From: Quillaja saponaria
Taxonomy: Eukaryota; Streptophyta; Magnoliopsida; Fabales; Quillajaceae
Direction of reading: 5' to 3'
Length of the DNA stretch: 64,000 bases
Assembly (NCBI GenBank): GCA_029379385.1
Contig: CM055612.1
Span: 17,670,001 to 17,734,000, forward strand
In this document: positions 12,056 through 25,400 of the stretch, one piece after another
How positions within the stretch are numbered: the stretch's first letter is position 1
How the letters are laid out: each line of letters begins with the position of its first letter
Position numbers and translations under genes: made by a program
The notes under the pieces: generated by a model
Seen by the model: the letters and a program-made list of their open reading frames with translations, nothing else
What the model was told of the DNA's origin: nothing
Databases searched by the model: none

Positions 12056-13418
12056 TTTTCCTTGACAAATAAATTGAACCTCTTCTTCCTTCAATTTTAT
12101 CTCCCTAAGTTATAGATCACCATGTAATTTTCCCACTTTTTATCATATATTTGCCACTAATTCTGGAAAAATAATTAATGATAATTTATAAGACAACTCA
12201 CATTGTCATATATATGCATGGTGTACTTACAATTGTAATTATAATTAACTTTTTTTGATTTCTGTATTGGTTCTAATTAATCTCCATTAATTATAATCTT
12301 CATTGACTTACTGTAGGAGTTTTTGCTTTCACCATTGATCAGTTTTAGTGTACAAGAGCGTTTTTTATTTTTATTTTTTATTTTTTAATATCCACCCCAT
12401 TTCCAATCAAATCTAGCCTTGGAGATCTTTTTCCACCGTGTGAATTTCATTAGTCGAAAAGAAAAAAAAAAAGTCAGAACCCGATTATAATTTTGTCACA
12501 AGTGAAGCTGAACCTGGAAATTAAACAAAGATGACATTGTAAATTGGGATTCTAAAACACTTTCAATTTCAAATGTTTTTATCTGTGCTGCAATGAGAAT
12601 TTCTTTTCCAAGACTAACAATTTTTGTAGACAAATGACAATTATCATTTTACATTTACTCTCGTCATCTCTCATTTTTTTTTCTCAAACTTTCAAATACA
12701 CCCTTACAATCTATTTATATATGGAGAAAAAGAGGGGCAGGAGAGAATACACAACATTTTTCTTGTTCATAGAATTTAAAAAAATAAAATAAAAGAATAA
12801 GAAAAAATAAAATGGCACATATACTCTCCATATTTCTCAATTCTCATTTTTTTTTTTAATTCCTGAACATTAAAAAGGAGATGATAAATATACCCCTACT
12901 CAATTTATTAAATATCTCAACTAAACTAAACTTTAAATTTCAAATTAGTTAAAATCAACTTTTTATATTAAATATCTACTTACACAAAAATAAAATATTT
13001 TAAGAACATAAAAATGTATAATATTGTTTCTTTCATTTCTTTTCTTCTAAACTCCCAAATAAAAAATATACATAATCCTCTCCAAACTCTAGCTTATTTT
13101 TGAGAAAAAAAAAAAAAAACTCCCAAATGAGAAATTAATAAGTGACATTTTTCTTTTAATGTTGTCTATTTTTTTTTTAAAAAAAAATTTTTTAAACGGG
13201 GTTTGCAGAACAAACTGCCTAATGTACCTTACCATCTGTATTCAGCAACAAATTATTCACCAAAAGGGTACGTGCCATCAGAAAGAAATCAAATTGAATT
13301 AGACTGACTGTGCATCAAAAAATGCTACATGGATTGGTGCTTCATCAAAAATTTGCACCAAATTAAGAATACAAATGACCATTTACAGAGAACATACAGC
13401 GAAGACTGTGACATCGGG
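12056..13418. other. Region downstream of the VPS38-like gene, includes its 3' UTR
   Basis: The part closest to 13418 should carry the 3' UTR of the minus-strand gene, but no convincing polyadenylation signal could be fixed. The rest is AT-rich with several homopolymer runs (12460-12470, 13107-13120, 13170-13190) and no recognisable gene. Confidence 0.45.
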
Positions 13419-16400
13419 TCACATGTCTACATAAGCCGGAGCCTGGATGGTCCTTAGAAGCTCCCTCAAATTAGCCAACACATGGCGTGGTCCCAAACTC
13501 TTAACACCAATGAAATTCAACTGTTGCTCCAGATCCTACAATCAGCGACTGAGACAAGTCAAGGCAAGCCTAACAATTATTATAGCTTCAACAGACATCA
13601 AACAATCCAAACTCTTCCATGAGCTGACTTGGAAAAACTGAATTGTCACCCTTGCAATATCATTATAGCGTCAACAAAAGGAAAGCCAGAATCACAAAGT
13701 TGGGTATAAGCAAAGAATAGTCACTTGATGATCTCATTATAGGAACTGCACAAATTCAACAACTTGAATTCAGTGGTTCTACTACTATTTAAGTAGATCA
13801 CTAAACTATTATTTCATAGATGGAATAACAATCCCACAAGCATCGGAAATTTACTAATTGACCCAATAAGTTCTCTCTGTCCTCTGATGAGGTTCACTCG
13901 GATTTTGGGTGCCGAGATTTTAGGGACTGGGAGGTGAAATTTGTTGAAGCCTTTTTCACTTCTTGTAATATATGAAGGGGAATGATCCTCAGGAAGATTC
14001 AGTTACATTGAAGCTAAATAGGAATGGTGTTCAAAGAGCTTCTATCATCAGCTTTGTTAAAGATACACATGGTTTTCCTTGGTGATCTGGAGGGCTGGAG
14101 TTTTCACTAAGGTCTCTTTCTTTCTGTTCTCTCATACATTCGGGAAGATTCTCGGGGGAGGAAGGTAGAATCTGAGTTAGCGCTCATCTGTGGAAAATGG
14201 TTAGACAAATATAAAGAAAGGAGGCCGGGCAAGAAGCAGCAAGTATAAGTGGGAAAACAATGTGGCAAACAGCAAACACACAAGGACACCCAGCATCTTG
14301 AGAGGGAAACAATAAAATAAAGGGAAGCTAAATCTTATGACTTGGATTAAGTACTTCAATTCACTTCCACGATTGTTATAGGGGTAAAGAAAGAATATCA
14401 AGGAGACTATACCTTGTTTAGCAAGAACACAGCATAAGCTGCTCTCGTTGTGTCTTGACCTTCTAAGAAAAGAGGAAACTCCATGTTCTTAGTGTTTCGA
14501 TAAGAAGTTACTGAAAAATCAGAAGAATCCAGCTCTATTGAAGGTGCATAGTCAATAATATATGAATGAGAGCCGCTGAAACGCAAAGGATAGCGCAATG
14601 GAACTTTCAAGTAGGAACCTATAAGTGAAACAGCCTGCCAGAAAATCATGCTTGTAAAATACAATTCGGCATTTATTAGGTAAACAGACAATCAAAGTGT
14701 TAAGCAAGCTGTCAAAAACTCATTCATGAAAGAAACATCAATTCTGAATCTCTGTTAACTAATTAGAGAAAGGTATGACAATGAATTCTGCGGCACATAA
14801 ATGTAGCAACCAATATTTTATAAATGAAAATCTATAAAGAATGGGGAAGGACCCAGCATGGAACATATATCAATAAATGTATAGTGAACGTATGTGTCAA
14901 TACAATATTTTTTAGAAGTGTATACAAATTATTACGTCCATGGACGTAGGTTTGAGTGGAGGAAAAGAAAACATTTATTAAAAAATATTATTAACACTGT
15001 TACTAAATCAAATTGAAAGTCAAAATCAAAATTACAAAAGAGAACAAATATTTTTGGGGCTGCAATAGAGAAAGGTTGAAATTTATAACTTTTCCCTAAG
15101 TTACACCAGATGTACAAAATTCTGTCAAGATGACTCAGAAAGAAAAGTGCCAGAGGCAGAGGGTCTGATTAATAGACAATTCAATAATGTCAAAAGACAA
15201 CTTTGTCTTAAGCCAAAGGGAAACCACTTACATGTGCAACATATCCCAGGGCTGTTGCAGCCTTCTGAATTTCTTTCTTGTCAGTGAAAAAGCTCATCTT
15301 CTTAAATGGAAGCATAGTCGCATGCAAACCTAGAATCGTCAAGGATCTTTGATTAACAGCTTTAAAACCGACAGAATTTCCTGGTGAAAAAATTAACAAG
15401 TTAGGAATTCACGCCATATTACACCTAATGATGCAGCAGATATACTCCAAATATACCAGCCTTAACTTGATCACATGCTTGTTGTCTAAAATATATACTT
15501 GAAAAAAACCAAATTGAACCACACAAATCCATGACTGTCAATCATATTTTATATAATATATAGGGGAAACCTAATCAGAATCATAGTAATTGGTAATGAT
15601 CCGAAATTAGAAAATAAAGGAATATAGAAGACCATGAAGAATCCCAAAAAACCCTATGCACCCCCCCCCCCCCCCTCAAAAAAAGTGTTTTCTTAAATCC
15701 CTGCTTGTTGCAGACCCAAGTTTGCTGTTTGTAACACTCTTATAAAATTCCAAGAATAAAAATGTAACCAAGGGGTAACACTGATGAACACAAGGATTAC
15801 TTATCAAGGGATAAATGTTCAGAAGTTTGTTGGCTTTATTGTTTTTCCTATATGATGTTAAATTTTCATTTATAAATGAAAAATTATGATGATTTTAACA
15901 GAGCGAAAATATGAGGGGAAAATAACAGAAAACAGAAACAACCAAAAGAACTCCTTAGCTAAATTCAGTTTTTAGTAATTTTTTTTTTTTTTTTATAAGA
16001 AAAGAAGATTTTATTGAGAAAGAGAGAAGTCCAAAGGAGAACACTAAGTCCTCGAAGGAAAAAAAAAAAAAAATACAAGAGATAACAATAAATGAAAACA
16101 TTAGAACTCTCCAATCACGTTTATATCTACTAAAAAATGTCCCGAAAGGCCTCTGAAGAGATATACCAAAGTGAAGCTAGAAAAACAATCTTATCCCAAA
16201 TAAAAGGGCAATGAAGAAGAGATGCTCATTAGTCTCACAATCTTGTGAACACATTACGCAAATATCATGGGATAGAGCATTAGAAGGTCTCCTCATCTGC
16301 AGCAAGTTATTATGTTGACTCTATTAAGTACTGATGACCAAACAAAAGCCTTAACCTTAGATGGACCATTAACCTTCTAGCTGAATTTATGAAGTGGGAA

Positions 16401-19400
16401 AGAGAAAGCATCAGGTCAATGAACAAGTAAACTATAATAAGTTCCTATTCTAAATATAGAGAGCCTGTTGTTGGAGTAGCAGTCTCTGTCCTGGGGTAAT
16501 CTCCTGCTTTAGATTTACAAGAGAAAGATCCTAAAGCATCAAGTGACCAAATCCAAGTATCATGTATATTAGGTAAGTGAGTAGAAGCAAGAATATCTAG
16601 CAAGTATGTAAGATCAGAAACTTCCCTCACATTTAAGCCTCTACAGAAATGAAAATCCCATGTAATATTTGGAGGAAATTGAAGCAAGATAGAAAGTTGA
16701 AAGACTATAAAGCCTAGAATAAGTCACAGCAAAAGACCCATTCTCTAACCAAACATCCTCCCAAAAACAAAACCGAGTACCATTACCAGCTTTAAAATGA
16801 AGAAGTGAAGAAAAAAAGAAGAGAAATACCGAGAGATGAACTTCCAAGGGCTAGCATGAGAAATACTCATACAAGTTTTGGCATCCCACTCATTCTGATG
16901 AAGGTCAAACCTTAATTACCATATGCCAAAGTGCATCGGGTTCTCATGGAAAACACCAAAGCCACTTGCCCACTAAATTAATGTTTTTGATCACCAATTT
17001 AGCGATCCCTAAACCAACTTACAACAAATATCCTAGTTAAACAAGTGATCTCTCTTAGTCTCACCTTATCCTGCCCAAAGAAATCTTACATAACATGTTC
17101 TAAAGTATTAGCCACCTTAACTGGAATCTTAAGGTAATAGATGATAATGCTAGAGTTGCAGGAATTGAGAAGAGTAATCCTACCCCCTAGAGAAAAGCAG
17201 CACCCTTCCACCCATCAAGGCATTTAGACACCTTAAGCACAGCAGGATCCCAAAACAAAACAAGGGTTTCCACCAAGTGGAACACCTAAATAAGTCAAAA
17301 GAGAGGTTTTGGATGGGACAACCAGCCAGAGAAGAGTAATTGCACGACAAATGACTATTCAAATTAACCCCAGCTATACTGCATTTAGCTAGGTTAACTT
17401 AAGAGTCTAGAAATAAGTTTGAAAATTTGAAGGTATCAGACATTTTTTGAAACAATCTTTATTTTTCCTCAAGAAAAAAAATAGTGTCATCGGCAAACTG
17501 GAGATGGGAGACCATCACATCCTCAAAATCTATTTTCATACCCTGAATTTCACCCATCTCAACCCCTCTAGAGAACATTCTACTTAGAACATCAACTACC
17601 ACTGAAAAAAGGAAAGGTGATAGTAGGTAGAGATAGCAACCGGCCAGGCCCGTTGTTTAATGTTAAAATATAAATATAGATATCTTAGTTAGTGGGTCTA
17701 TTTTCTTATTTATGTATAGCTAACTTACTTGTACTCTACACAAACTTGTACTCCACACATATATTATCTTGGTATGAGAAATTCTCATCCAATTCATCAA
17801 AATACTTTAGGTATATCTTTTTAGGTCTTACATTTACCTGCCCATCATAGGCCTTAAAAATGAGACTCATCACTTACTGAGCATGCCTAGAACCTGACTC
17901 AGACCCAATAGGCTGCCCATAGACCTTGATTTTTTTCTTTTCCTTTTTTTCCCCTTTTTGTAAAAATCAATTTTCTGAATCAAAGGACATAGGCAAACAA
18001 ATTCTAAAAGAAAATTTAAGTAAACAATTAAATGTTAAACTATTATCATATAAAATTCTTTTTCTTTCACTATTGAAGTTGGCTTTTACATTCCGATCTA
18101 GACTCCTCTTTTCATGGATATGTCCGGACTAAGACTATAAACCTGCTGTTATAAATATATATATATATATATATATATAGTTTACTTTATTTATAACTAT
18201 TTCAACAAATAAAACAACACAAGATAATTATAAATAATTTTTAATACTCATTTTTCTCACAAGATTAATAGCAATAAATTTAAAATTCTATATATAACTG
18301 TATTACTTTACCTCCAACATTCAACAAATTAATTTTCTTCACTACATTTTAAAAATTTTTAAATTTAAAAATAAAATTCTCATATCAAAATTATTAATAA
18401 CAAATTATTTTTCCCTATAATAAAATTTTGAAACTCAAAATCAAAATATAATGTTACAATTACTATACATCCGTTTAATCATAACAATCATGAATTTCTC
18501 AAAATTGAAAAAAAAAAAATTTATCTTATTGAAAAATTTATCTTAAACCCAGTAAACCTCTAGATATTGTCCAAACCCAGAAGGTAAAATATGAAAATAC
18601 TCATACTCATACTCATACCCATTTAAAACCCAATAACATGCATATTAGGGCCGGGCCCGGCCTAACTGCCATCTCTAATAGTAGGGCTCCTTGGCAGACC
18701 TCTCTAGAACCAAAGAACCAAGAACACAGTTTACCATTGATAACTACAAAAACACTTCTTAAAACACACCCCGATCCACTTTATCTACCTAGACCCAAAA
18801 CCCTTCATACCAATAACCTTTTTTGAAACAACCAACTCATCTTATCATAAGGCTTCTCAAATTCAATCTTGAATATAACACCTTTCTTCCCCTTATGCTT
18901 GTACTCTTCAACAACCTCATTAGCAACAAGCTCGACATCCAAAATTTGTCTACCCTCAATGAAGGCACTTTGGAAGATAAAAATAGTATCCCCCAACAAA
19001 CTACATAACCTATTAGACAAGACTTTCGTTAAAATCTTGTATATGCTAGTAAGAAGATTGATAGGTTGAAAATCCTTAATCTTAGCAAATCAATCCTTTT
19101 TAGAGACTAAGGTAATGAAAATGGAGTTCATACTCGTACAAACCAGCCCATTATCGAAGAATTCGATGAACCTCTCAAGAAGATCATCCTTAATAATATC
19201 ACAAGAAGATTGAAAAAACCCAAAAGTAAAAACATAAGGACTAGGGGCTTTCTCGTCATCCATCTCAAAGATAGCCCTCTGAATCTCCTCTAAATCAAAT
19301 GGCCTCTAACCAAATAACGCTATGATATGAGATAGGAAACCACTCTAAACCCTCAACCATTGGCCTATACAGATAATACTCAAAGAAGAGTTAATCTTAG

Positions 19401-22400
19401 CAACAATGTTATTAGGATCAGTAACCAACTTCCGCTATCCAACACTCTAGTTCCTTAATGAAATTCTTATGACACTTACTCTTAGCCACTCTGAAAATTT
19501 TATGAGCTACAATCACCTTCTTTTACCCAACATAAACGAGACTTCTGCCTCCAACTAGTCTTATCTCTAGAAAGTACACCATCATACTCGTTTTGTACAA
19601 ACTCTCATCTACTCAACTAGCTATCGGAAAGAACACATTCCATAACTAATTTACCTAAATCCTCTATTTCCATAATCAAAGAAGCTTTCTGAAATCTAGT
19701 ATCACCGAAAACTTCCTTTTCTAAGTCTTATGATTACCTCAAAGAAGCTTGAGCTTCTTCATAAAAGAGAAACCAGCTCAACCTTCCACAACATAGCTAC
19801 TCCACCACTTGGAAATCCTTTCCCTGAAAGAATGGCTTGGCCCAAAAGAGGCCACATGATGCCACTTGGTGGACTGGGCAGCAAGTATTGTTTGTTGTGG
19901 GTGTGTTCCTTCATTAATGTTCAGTATGCCAAGTATGAGAGAGTTTTAAGTGTTTTTAGGACTGGCTGAGTGAGAGTAAGGTTAAGCCACTTTGTAATAT
20001 GCTTTTGTTATCTAAGTACCATTTTGTTAAAAATGGTGTGCTATTAAAATTCAAATGGCAGCCATATATGTGTGAACATTGGTTCTATATTTGAATGTAA
20101 AAAAGCTGAAGTTACTTATCAAATTTGGCTACTATAATGGCAGCAAATTGAAAAAAGCAGAGTTGGAAACAACTTGCAGGAAGCCAAGTTGGAAACAACT
20201 TGTAGGAAGCTAACTTGCAAGAAACCAAGTTGGAAATTATTTGCAAGAACCCTTTGGCCTATAAAAAGACTTGCTCATGCAAGATCCAAGATATGTGAAA
20301 AACACCAAACCTTACTTAGAGAAAAAGGAGGTGTTGAGAGGTGTGTTTGACGATATTTTCTTGGTGAGAGAAAATTGAAAGATGTTTTCTTTGTGAAACT
20401 TTGTGAGGAAGAGGTTTGTAAACACTTCATCAATAGTATATCAACTAGCTTATTGCTTACCATGGACGTAGCCAAGTTTTGGGTGAACCATGTATATCAT
20501 GTGTTTTTGAGTGATTATGTTCTAATTTTGTCAAATATCTTGTCATTATTATTCCATTGCATTGTTAAAACTCTAACAACTAGTATCAGAGCAAGGTTCG
20601 TGAACAAGATTATCATTACGCATTGTTTCCGTATTTGGTACTGTTCACGTGTTGTCAAAAATGAAATTTGAGAGAGAATTTTGTTTGAGGGGAGCAATAA
20701 CTGAAGATGGAAAGACAAAATTCAAGAGATTCGATGGGCACAATTTTCATTGGTGGAAGATATAGATTGAAGACATCTTGTACCAGAAGAATCTGTACTT
20801 GCCATTGAAAGGCAAGAACCCATAAATGATAAAGAGTGATGAGTGGGAGATAATAGACAGAAAGGCTTTGGCAATAGTTATTACTCACGTCGCAAGTTGG
20901 TTCAATATTTCCAAAGAGATAACAATAGCAGGAGTTATGGAAACTCTAGCTAACTTATGTGAAAAACCCTCAGCATCTAGTCCTTGTGAAAAAATTATTT
21001 AATATGACTATGAGTGAGAATATATCTGTAGTTGATCATTTGAATGCATTAAATATGGTAACTCAACAATTACAGTATGTTAAAGTGGCTGTTAATAATG
21101 AAATTAAAGTTTTGTTATTCTTGTGTTCATTATCTGAAAGTTTGAATAACTTGGTAATGTTTGTTAGCAATACAATAATTGGAAACTTATAAGGGTTCAT
21201 TCAGGACTGTCATTATAATTTGGGTTTGGGGCTGCAGCTGTTGATACTACAGTTTTCTTGATTAACAAAAGTCCATCTAGTGCATTAGATGTTAGGATTC
21301 CAGAAGAAACTTGGATAGGGAAGAAGGTAAATTCACTTCTTAAAACATTTAGTTGTATTGCTTATGTTCATGTTGATAAAGAAAACAGGAATAAACTTGA
21401 CGCGCAGTCAAACAAGTGTGCTTTTATTGGATATGGTAGAAATGATTAAGGTTATAAGCTTTGGAATTATGAAAATAACGGAGTAATTCGTAGTCGTGAT
21501 TAGATATTCAATAAGAAGGGTATGTACAAAGACAAGCAACAACAATCTGTAAATGAAGAAAAGGAATAGATGAAACTTGATGAAGTAACCGGTGAAGTTA
21601 TACCTAAAGTGCAAGAAGGAGAAAATTCACAAGTAGAACTTGAGAGTTTAGAAAATAAATTTGCAGATGAGAATTTCAAACGTGAATCAATTATTCCAGT
21701 TCTTAGGCGTTCTCAAAGGCAAAGAAGACCTCTTGATAGTTGTTTTCCTGGGTTAAATTTTGTTTTGTATACTGATTCAACTGAACCTAAATATTTTCGG
21801 GATAATTGTGACACCGTAATGCTCTGATACCATAAATTGTGACACCCTCTTTCCTCAATTCCTTACTTAATCTACTAATAAAATCTTAAGCCAATTTAAT
21901 CAGTAATCAAACTCTTAAGCCTGTTTAATTGGTAATACTTTTGTTACATGTATTTTTTACATCTTTATTTTCTTCCTCTTACAGTGATACTTGTATAATT
22001 TTCCTTAAACATTCTTCTTATTTCACTTTACATGAATTTCTACTTGGCCGATTGGTCCTATATTATTTACATAATTTATCATAATTGGCATCCTACCATT
22101 TGTTTCATTTGTCCTTCAAATAATTGACTCTTTCTTTCTTTTAAGAAATTGCCTAGCCGAATTGAACACAAAAGTTACAAAGTCATAATGCATCCGTTTA
22201 CTTATCTACTTATATACATGTATGATTTTGACCAAGGAGGACATACTAACAAGCTTCCTCCTAAAGCACTAAGTCTAAGTCAAAATGCTAGTTACCAAAT
22301 TATACAACAACGGCCTTTACATGACCATTGCTGTCTCAATAATTAACCACTTCCATTTTTTCCTATCACATAGACCATGCCTTTCTCCAAGAAAAACAAT

Positions 22401-25400
22401 ACACATTCATGATACTAATTAATCTGCACATCAAGATGAAAAAAAGTGAGTCGAACCTCAACAAATATTCATGCATGACAACAAAGGATTTTTTATGGCA
22501 GTTTTAGAAAAATAAGAATATGCAAAGCAAATTAGCCTTTTTCCTCGTTTTCTTTAAGTTTCCTAGAAGGGATTCATCTTCCTCATTTTCATTTCACATC
22601 CATGAAGGATATAAGAGTAGCTTGAAGAATATAAGAGTGATAAGGAAGTAGCTTTCAAAACAAAGATAAAATAAAACAAAAAAAAGCATGAATACTTTCC
22701 TAATACCCTTAATGTTTGTTTTTCTTTCTTTCATCTTTCTTTCTTTCTACGCCTCATCCTTTCTTTTTCCTCTTGGTTTTCTCCTTCTCCTTCTTAGCTC
22801 ACGGTTTGCCTTTTTCTTTTATTTCTTACTATTTCTCTCACTTTCTTTGTTTTCTTACTTTTTCTCTACTTCCTCACTTCTTCTCTCACTTTTGTGTACA
22901 CTTTATCTTGCCTATGCATTTTTGGTCACCATCCCTCTCCTAGTTATAGTGCATGGCCAAGGTTTAGGATTTAGGAGAAAGTTTCATTTCCTATTTTACC
23001 CTTTTAATTCTTTAAAATTACAACCACTTACTTGTCATTCTCTAAAGTAACATGTGTTCTTTCTTCCTAACACTTGTCTTCCTCTTATTTCCTAGTTTAG
23101 ATTCTTTAATCATTAGTAAGCCACCTAGTTATCTTAAATCTCTGCACATGTCTTGCTAATCATTCCCTGTACACCTTGCTTCTTTAAATCTCTACACATT
23201 CACCATAATTATTTCATAGACACTTTGTTTCCTTAATTTTCTACACATATCCTATTTAATTATTTCATGAACACCTAGTGTTTTCCTTGCCTTCCACTTG
23301 TCTAGCAATTTTTATATGTTAATTATTACTTGTCACCTTATGTCCTAACTTTCTTCCACATACCCCTTTTAATTATTACAACTTTTCTATTATTTTCCTC
23401 CTTCTTACAACTAAGCTCATTCATTAATTGCAAGTTGTCACTTTATTCTCCTTCTTACACCTAAGTCCCTTCATTAATTACAAATTGCCACACTTATTTT
23501 ATTTCTTATACCTAGATCCCCTTCATCTGTTACAATTTGCCACACTTAATCTTCTTCTTAGACCTAATTCATCACATTTCCTTTCCTATCAAGAAAACTA
23601 AAATTTTTTTTTCCTTCTTCTTCCAACGCCCCATGTAATATTTTTCCATCTTTGTTCCAATACCTACACTTGTCCATGTTTTTATACGTATATACATGTA
23701 TGTATACGAATATACGTACATGTATTTTTATACATATATATTATTCTTATACTAATACATATCTATATATATTTTTATACGTATTTTATACATACATGTA
23801 CTATTCCTATACATGAAATAATATGTAATTAAATTTTAATCCTATTTAACTCATAAGATAATTACTTATTTTATAATTAATTTTGAGGGTGTTACAATAC
23901 TCCACCCCTTTAAAAGAATTTTGTCTTTAAAATTCAAGCACTAATCTAAACAATCTTGCATTAACCTAAACAATCTTTCTTTTGTTTACCTTCTACTACT
24001 TGTTTTCTCTCGTATGGCATATCTCAGAGTATTCACTTTATCTATCTCAGAAAACCTCAGAATAGTCATTTTATCCATCTCAATAAACCTCAGGCTATTC
24101 GCTTTATTATTTTATCCATCTTGGTAAACCTCGAGATATCCACTTTATTCATCTTGGTAATCCTCAGGATATTCACTTTATTCATCTCAATATGCCTTAA
24201 GGAGTTAACGTTGACATATTATACCATTTAATATATATTTACCTAGAATAACATTGTCAACCTAAAATGGGTCATCCTAACATATCCTACTATGTCATGT
24301 TCCTTTTATTTTCACTATGCATGCAATATTTAACATTTCCTTTCCTCTATTCATGCAACATTTAGCATTTCATTTCCTTTCCTTTTCATGTAACATTTAA
24401 TAATTCCTTCCCTCATAACATTTCCAACAACTTTCTCATAGCATATATATGAAACACATAAACACATATATATACAATACATGTGACATATAATACTTTC
24501 TTGCCATATTCAACAATTTGTAAATAATATTCCATGTAATATGCATATTATCAAAGTAAGGAATACACAATCAAATCTTTGGAGAAAGTGACATGTAACG
24601 GAATCATGGTAAGTCACTCTAGGCCTCCTTACCCACCTTTGCCCAAACCGTTGCTCTGATACCATAACTGTAACGCCATACTTTCCTAATTCTATACTAA
24701 AGTTAATTAACATCTTAATACCTAAATTAATTAATAATTACTTTTTTATTACTAAGCTTCCTCCTATACCTTTAATTCTTGAACCTCCACCTAAATTTTC
24801 TTTTTCCTTTTTATTCCTCCATTGCCGAATTCACTAGATCAAATTTACCAAGTCCATTCCATCTTCTTCCTTGGCCAAATTCAACTACTCTTATTTAAGT
24901 GATGTTTGGTTCTTCATATTACATCCTAATTTAATTACAACCTTGTTAATACTTTCTTACTGAGACTACAAACCAAATTACCTATTAAGGTTACTATTGA
25001 TTTTATTTACCCAATTTTAGACTCTTATGGCCGGTTAGTACTAGACCTTTAAACCAATTCTTCCTATCTTGAATTCTACCATTCGTTTCATTTGTCCTAT
25101 GTTAATAATCATCCTACTTTCTTGCCCTAACCGAATTGGACATTCTTTTCGCCTAGACATTACATAGCCGAATTAGACACTTCTTTTTCCTAGGAAATGC
25201 TACTTGGCCGGTTTTAGTAAGTGGACAATTAAAAATTCAGTAAGAGACATAGTCTTCTACTTTATTAATTTACAAGACACATATTATTACATGAACTTCA
25301 CACCAAGTTTAGATAAAAAAAGAACCATTACAACTATTTTACAAATTCCCCTTAACTACCAAGTTAAGTCCAAACCATAAATATATATATTACTAACTAT

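Larger units (their letters stand above)
15978..19735 (-). mobile_element. L1-type LINE remnant, split by an hAT MITE
   Basis: On the minus strand the element ends in a poly-A tail (T run at 15978-15994), preceded by the plant L1-like end TCTCAATAAAATCTTCTTTT. Upstream are the C-terminal zf-RVT piece [19 protein letters not shown] (about 16780), the reverse-transcriptase catalytic motif [13 protein letters not shown] (about 17470-17510), and, beyond the inserted [23 protein letters not shown] with [10 protein letters not shown] (18805-19020), and [14 protein letters not shown] (about 19060). APE endonuclease and ORF1 are not recognisable, so it is 5'-truncated. Frameshifts and stops abound. 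In FEKPYDK a Pro replaces the usual Ala. The 5' boundary is uncertain and no target duplication was found. Confidence 0.8.

Noticed and set aside
11815..12715. Second MITE starting GAGTGTTTAGTTACATGG
   Set aside because: The start resembles MITE ends, but no convincing inverted partner was found downstream.
14932..15117. Open frame within intron 4 of the VPS38-like gene
   Set aside because: The exons on both sides join perfectly without it, and it has no similarity to the family.
21820..21836. GCTCTGATACCAT-like strings (also 24655-24665, 41540-41552) as parts of tRNA genes
   Set aside because: They are retrotransposon primer-binding sites complementary to initiator tRNA-Met; no cloverleaf surrounds them.
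22688..23050. 120-codon pyrimidine-rich, hydrophobic open frame
   Set aside because: It lies inside gypsy LTR 2, and similar low-complexity frames occur at matching places in the other two LTRs (26090-26371, and 28400-28735 on the minus strand). It reflects a CT-rich tract, not a membrane protein.
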